NCBI GenBank assembly: GCA_910586455.1
Contig: CAJUHX010000079.1
Span: 1 to 8,699 of the forward strand
Origin: an uncultured Muribaculaceae bacterium
GTDB lineage: Bacteria; Bacteroidota; Bacteroidia; Bacteroidales; Muribaculaceae
DNA: 8,699 nt
Direction: 5' to 3'
Made by a program: the position numbers and the translations under genes. Shown in pieces: positions 7,290 to 8,699 of this stretch (position 1 is the stretch's first letter; each line of letters starts with the position of its first letter). The notes under the pieces were generated by a model that ran no database searches, was not told the origin of the DNA, and saw only the letters and a program-made list of their open reading frames with translations.

Positions 7290-8153
7290 TTATTCTGCTT
7301 CGGTGATTGTGCGTTGCACGCAACGTCGCAAGGCGTTCTGCCAGTGTGGAATCGTAATGCCGTATGTGGTTTTGATGCGCGATTTGTCGAGCACGCTGAA
7401 TGGCGGGCGCGATACAGCTGACGGAAAGTCGGCCGATGTTATCGGGGTGACCTTGCAGCCTAAGCCAGCATACTCCATTATGGCCACGGCGAAATCGTAC
7501 CACGAGCACGCTCCCTCGTTGGCGAAATGATATATGCCCGGCATCCAGCGCGAGGTCAGCACCATGGTGGCGATGGCATCGGCAAGGTCGCGGGCATAGG
7601 TGGGTGTGCCTATCTGGTCGAACACCACTTTTATTTCGGAGCGTTCGCTGCCAAGGCGCAGCATTGTCTTGAGGAAGTTGCGTCCATGGGGCGAGTAAAG
7701 CCAGCCGGTGCGCACGATTATGCTTTCCGGCGACAGGCCCAGCAGGGCTGTTTCGCCACGGCGCTTGGTGTTGCCGTATTCCGACATCGGATTTACCTTG
7801 TCGCCTTCGGTATAGGGGCGGCACGAACAGCCGTCGAACACATAGTCGGTGCTTATGTGCAGCACTTTTATGCCGAGTTCGTCGGCATGGCGTGCTATGT
7901 TGCGTATGCCGTCGACGTTAATCGAGTAGCACAGATGCTTGTCTTCCTCGGCGCCTTCCACATCGGTATATGCGGCGCAATTGATTACATGGGTGAAATC
8001 GCCGCTACGCAGCAGGTTTTCAACTGCGGCGGCATTGGTGATGTCGAGTTCGTCGGCATCGGTATATACGGTGCAACCGGGCAGGCGCTCCTCAAGAACA
8101 TTGTGTAGTTCGCGCCCGAGTTGACCCCGGCTTCCTGTTACCAGTATCTTCAT
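7290..8153 (-). CDS. rfbD: dTDP-4-dehydrorhamnose reductase
   Basis: RfbD/RmlD reduces dTDP-4-dehydro-L-rhamnose to dTDP-L-rhamnose with NAD(P)H, the last step in making this sugar donor for surface polysaccharide. The 287 residues are of normal family length and form an extended short-chain dehydrogenase. The sequence shows the dinucleotide-binding motif GSRGQLG (7-13), NCAAYTDVEGAE (58-69), STDYVFDG (101-108) with the catalytic Thr102, and the Tyr126-x3-Lys130 pair in YGNTK. RTGWLYSPHGRNF (148-160), GTPTYARDLA (182-191) and RPPFSVLDKSRI (249-260) are also typical. The ATG at 8153 is at the usual MKILVTG start, with a TAAATTTG box about 27 bases upstream. The other rhamnose genes (rfbA, rfbB, rfbC) are not adjacent here; the next gene is prfC. 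In Bacteroidales a lone rfbD is plausible, with the rest of the pathway elsewhere. Confidence 0.95.
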   Translation of the reverse strand: MKILVTGSRGQLGRELHNVLEERLPGCTVYTDADELDITNAAAVENLLRSGDFTHVINCAAYTDVEGAEEDKHLCYSINVDGIRNIARHADELGIKVLHISTDYVFDGCSCRPYTEGDKVNPMSEYGNTKRRGETALLGLSPESIIVRTGWLYSPHGRNFLKTMLRLGSERSEIKVVFDQIGTPTYARDLADAIATMVLTSRWMPGIYHFANEGACSWYDFAVAIMEYAGLGCKVTPITSADFPSAVSRPPFSVLDKSRIKTTYGITIPHWQNALRRCVQRTITEAE

Positions 8154-8179
8154 AAATCAGTAAACTGCATTTTAGACTG

Positions 8180-8187
8180 CAAATTTA
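8180..8187 (-). promoter_or_regulatory. Candidate -7 box for the rfbD-prfC-purL transcript
   Basis: The minus strand reads TAAATTTG here, an exact match to the Bacteroidetes -7 consensus TAnnTTTG. The surrounding 12 bases, CTGCAAATTTAC on the plus strand (8177-8188), are identical to those at the etfB promoter (356-367). The -33 TTTG is missing at the expected 19-20 base distance, where ATGG or GATG is found, so this may be a weaker or activated promoter. Transcription would start near 8173-8176, leaving a leader of about 20 bases before the rfbD ATG. Confidence 0.5.
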
Positions 8188-8242
8188 CAAAATTTAAACG
8201 AAATAGCCATCATCTGTGTTATAACTTCGTAAACAAAAATCA

Positions 8243-8268
8243 CCGGAAGCCCCCGCGGAGGCTTCCGG
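8243..8268. promoter_or_regulatory. GC-rich hairpin in the divergent rfbD intergenic region
   Basis: CCGGAAGCC (8243-8251) and GGCTTCCGG (8260-8268) form a perfect 9-bp stem with an 8-base loop. Read on the minus strand the stem is followed by TGATTTTTGTTT, which looks like an intrinsic terminator. However, the only gene to its right is on the plus strand. Read on the plus strand it has no U-tract and lies 23 bases before the ATG at 8292, so it would be a 5' leader hairpin of that gene. Either a leader structure or a block on antisense transcription into rfbD is possible; strand is left open. Confidence 0.55.
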
Positions 8269-8291
8269 ATAACGATAAAATTCTCATTCTT

Positions 8292-8699
8292 ATGAAAGAA
8301 GTAGCTCTTGTAGGCACTACCTGCCGTGTGTTTTCTGATGTACTCACTTTGTTGCTCGAACGTGATATTGCGGTGGTTGCCTTTGTCGACAACCCCGAGA
8401 AGGTTATGCTCAACGATGAGCAACTTACAGTGAGCCACCTCTATCCTGCCGATGAAAAGGCTGTTGAGGAGGCTTTGCAGGGTTTTCACGACGCCATTCT
8501 GGTGTATGACGACAATCTGATGAATGTCGAACACAATACTCTAACCCTTGAGTCGTTCGTACCAACTCTCACCGGAGCCCGCAAGTCCGGAGTCAATCGT
8601 GTGATTGTGGTTGCGGGAGCTGATTCGGAGGCGTTCTTCGTAACCGAGCTAAAGCGTATCGACGATATTGACTGGGCGTTTATCAGCACTGAAGGCGAC
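8292..8699 (+). CDS. NAD(P)-binding Rossmann-fold (NmrA/atypical SDR-like) protein, N-terminal part (cut by window edge)
   Basis: The frame from the ATG at 8292 stays open for 136 codons to the window end, starting MKEVALVGTTCRVFSDVL. The pattern is that of small atypical short-chain dehydrogenases of about 210 residues. A first beta strand and turn (VALVGTT, 4-10) lead to helix VFSDVLTLLLERD and strand AVVAFVDNPEKV (28-39), like the usual AxVRNPEK. A later stretch, SFVPTLTGARKSGVNRVIVVAGADS, resembles the family's LIxxLKKAGVKRLLVVGGAGS, and IDWAFIS near the edge resembles DWTFLSP. The usual GATGxxG cofactor motif is GTTCRVF (8-14), with two of its three glycines missing, so binding of NAD(P) is doubtful. 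It faces away from rfbD across a 138-base gap. A poor promoter match (TAACTTCG, 8222-8229) lies upstream. No substrate or pathway can be named, and the family call rests on pattern rather than alignment. Confidence 0.7.
   Translation, partial: MKEVALVGTTCRVFSDVLTLLLERDIAVVAFVDNPEKVMLNDEQLTVSHLYPADEKAVEEALQGFHDAILVYDDNLMNVEHNTLTLESFVPTLTGARKSGVNRVIVVAGADSEAFFVTELKRIDDIDWAFISTEGD

Noticed and set aside
5925..7421. Open frame of 498 codons on the plus strand, antisense to prfC
   Set aside because: It lies opposite a well-supported RF3 gene, its translation shows no recognisable domain, and long antisense frames are expected where codon third positions are GC-rich.
8222..8229. TAACTTCG as a promoter for the plus-strand gene at 8292
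   Set aside because: It matches TAnnTTTG at all but one fixed base, but there is no TTTG 19-20 bases upstream, so it is too weak to list as a feature.
8172..8534. Open frame of 120 codons on the minus strand across the divergent gap
   Set aside because: It overlaps the plus-strand Rossmann-like gene and both candidate regulatory sites, and its translation has no recognisable features.

Overview
The window is a stretch of bacterial chromosome with about 55% G+C, almost fully coding, and nearly all genes lie on the minus strand. Bacteroidales is the best guess. The protein styles fit that order (the single-chain PurL of about 1,230 residues, the EtfB N-terminus, and the PurF-like protein starting MGGF). 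A textbook Bacteroidetes promoter (TTTG, 19-base spacer, TAAATTTG) precedes etfB, and no strong Shine-Dalgarno sequences were seen ahead of the starts. A gut family such as Muribaculaceae is possible but cannot be fixed from this sequence alone.

Read in the direction of minus-strand transcription (right to left): rfbD (dTDP-4-dehydrorhamnose reductase, 8153-7290), 9 bases, prfC (peptide chain release factor 3, 7280-5700), 47 bases, purL (FGAM synthase, 5652-1951), a 78-base gap holding a hairpin terminator or attenuator, a purF-like gene (1872-421), a 150-base gap with a promoter and a 5' stem-loop, then the first 90 codons of etfB (270-1, cut by the left edge). At the right end a divergent plus-strand gene begins at 8292 and is cut by the right edge. 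It encodes a Rossmann-fold NAD(P)-binding-like protein with an eroded glycine motif. The 138-base divergent gap holds a candidate rfbD promoter and a strong GC-rich hairpin.

rfbD, prfC and purL are close enough to share a transcript. purL and the purF-like gene act, or appear to act, in de novo purine synthesis. No consensus promoter was seen in front of prfC, purL or the purF-like gene, so the hairpin between the last two probably tunes how much purF-like mRNA is made.

The most interesting item is the purF-like protein. Its phosphoribosyltransferase half and four cysteines matching the Bacillus-type Fe-S ligands are kept. Its N-terminal glutaminase half has lost the catalytic Cys (Gly instead) and the residues that bind glutamine. 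No mobile element, CRISPR array, tRNA or rRNA was seen, and there is no clear sign of an entirely new system.
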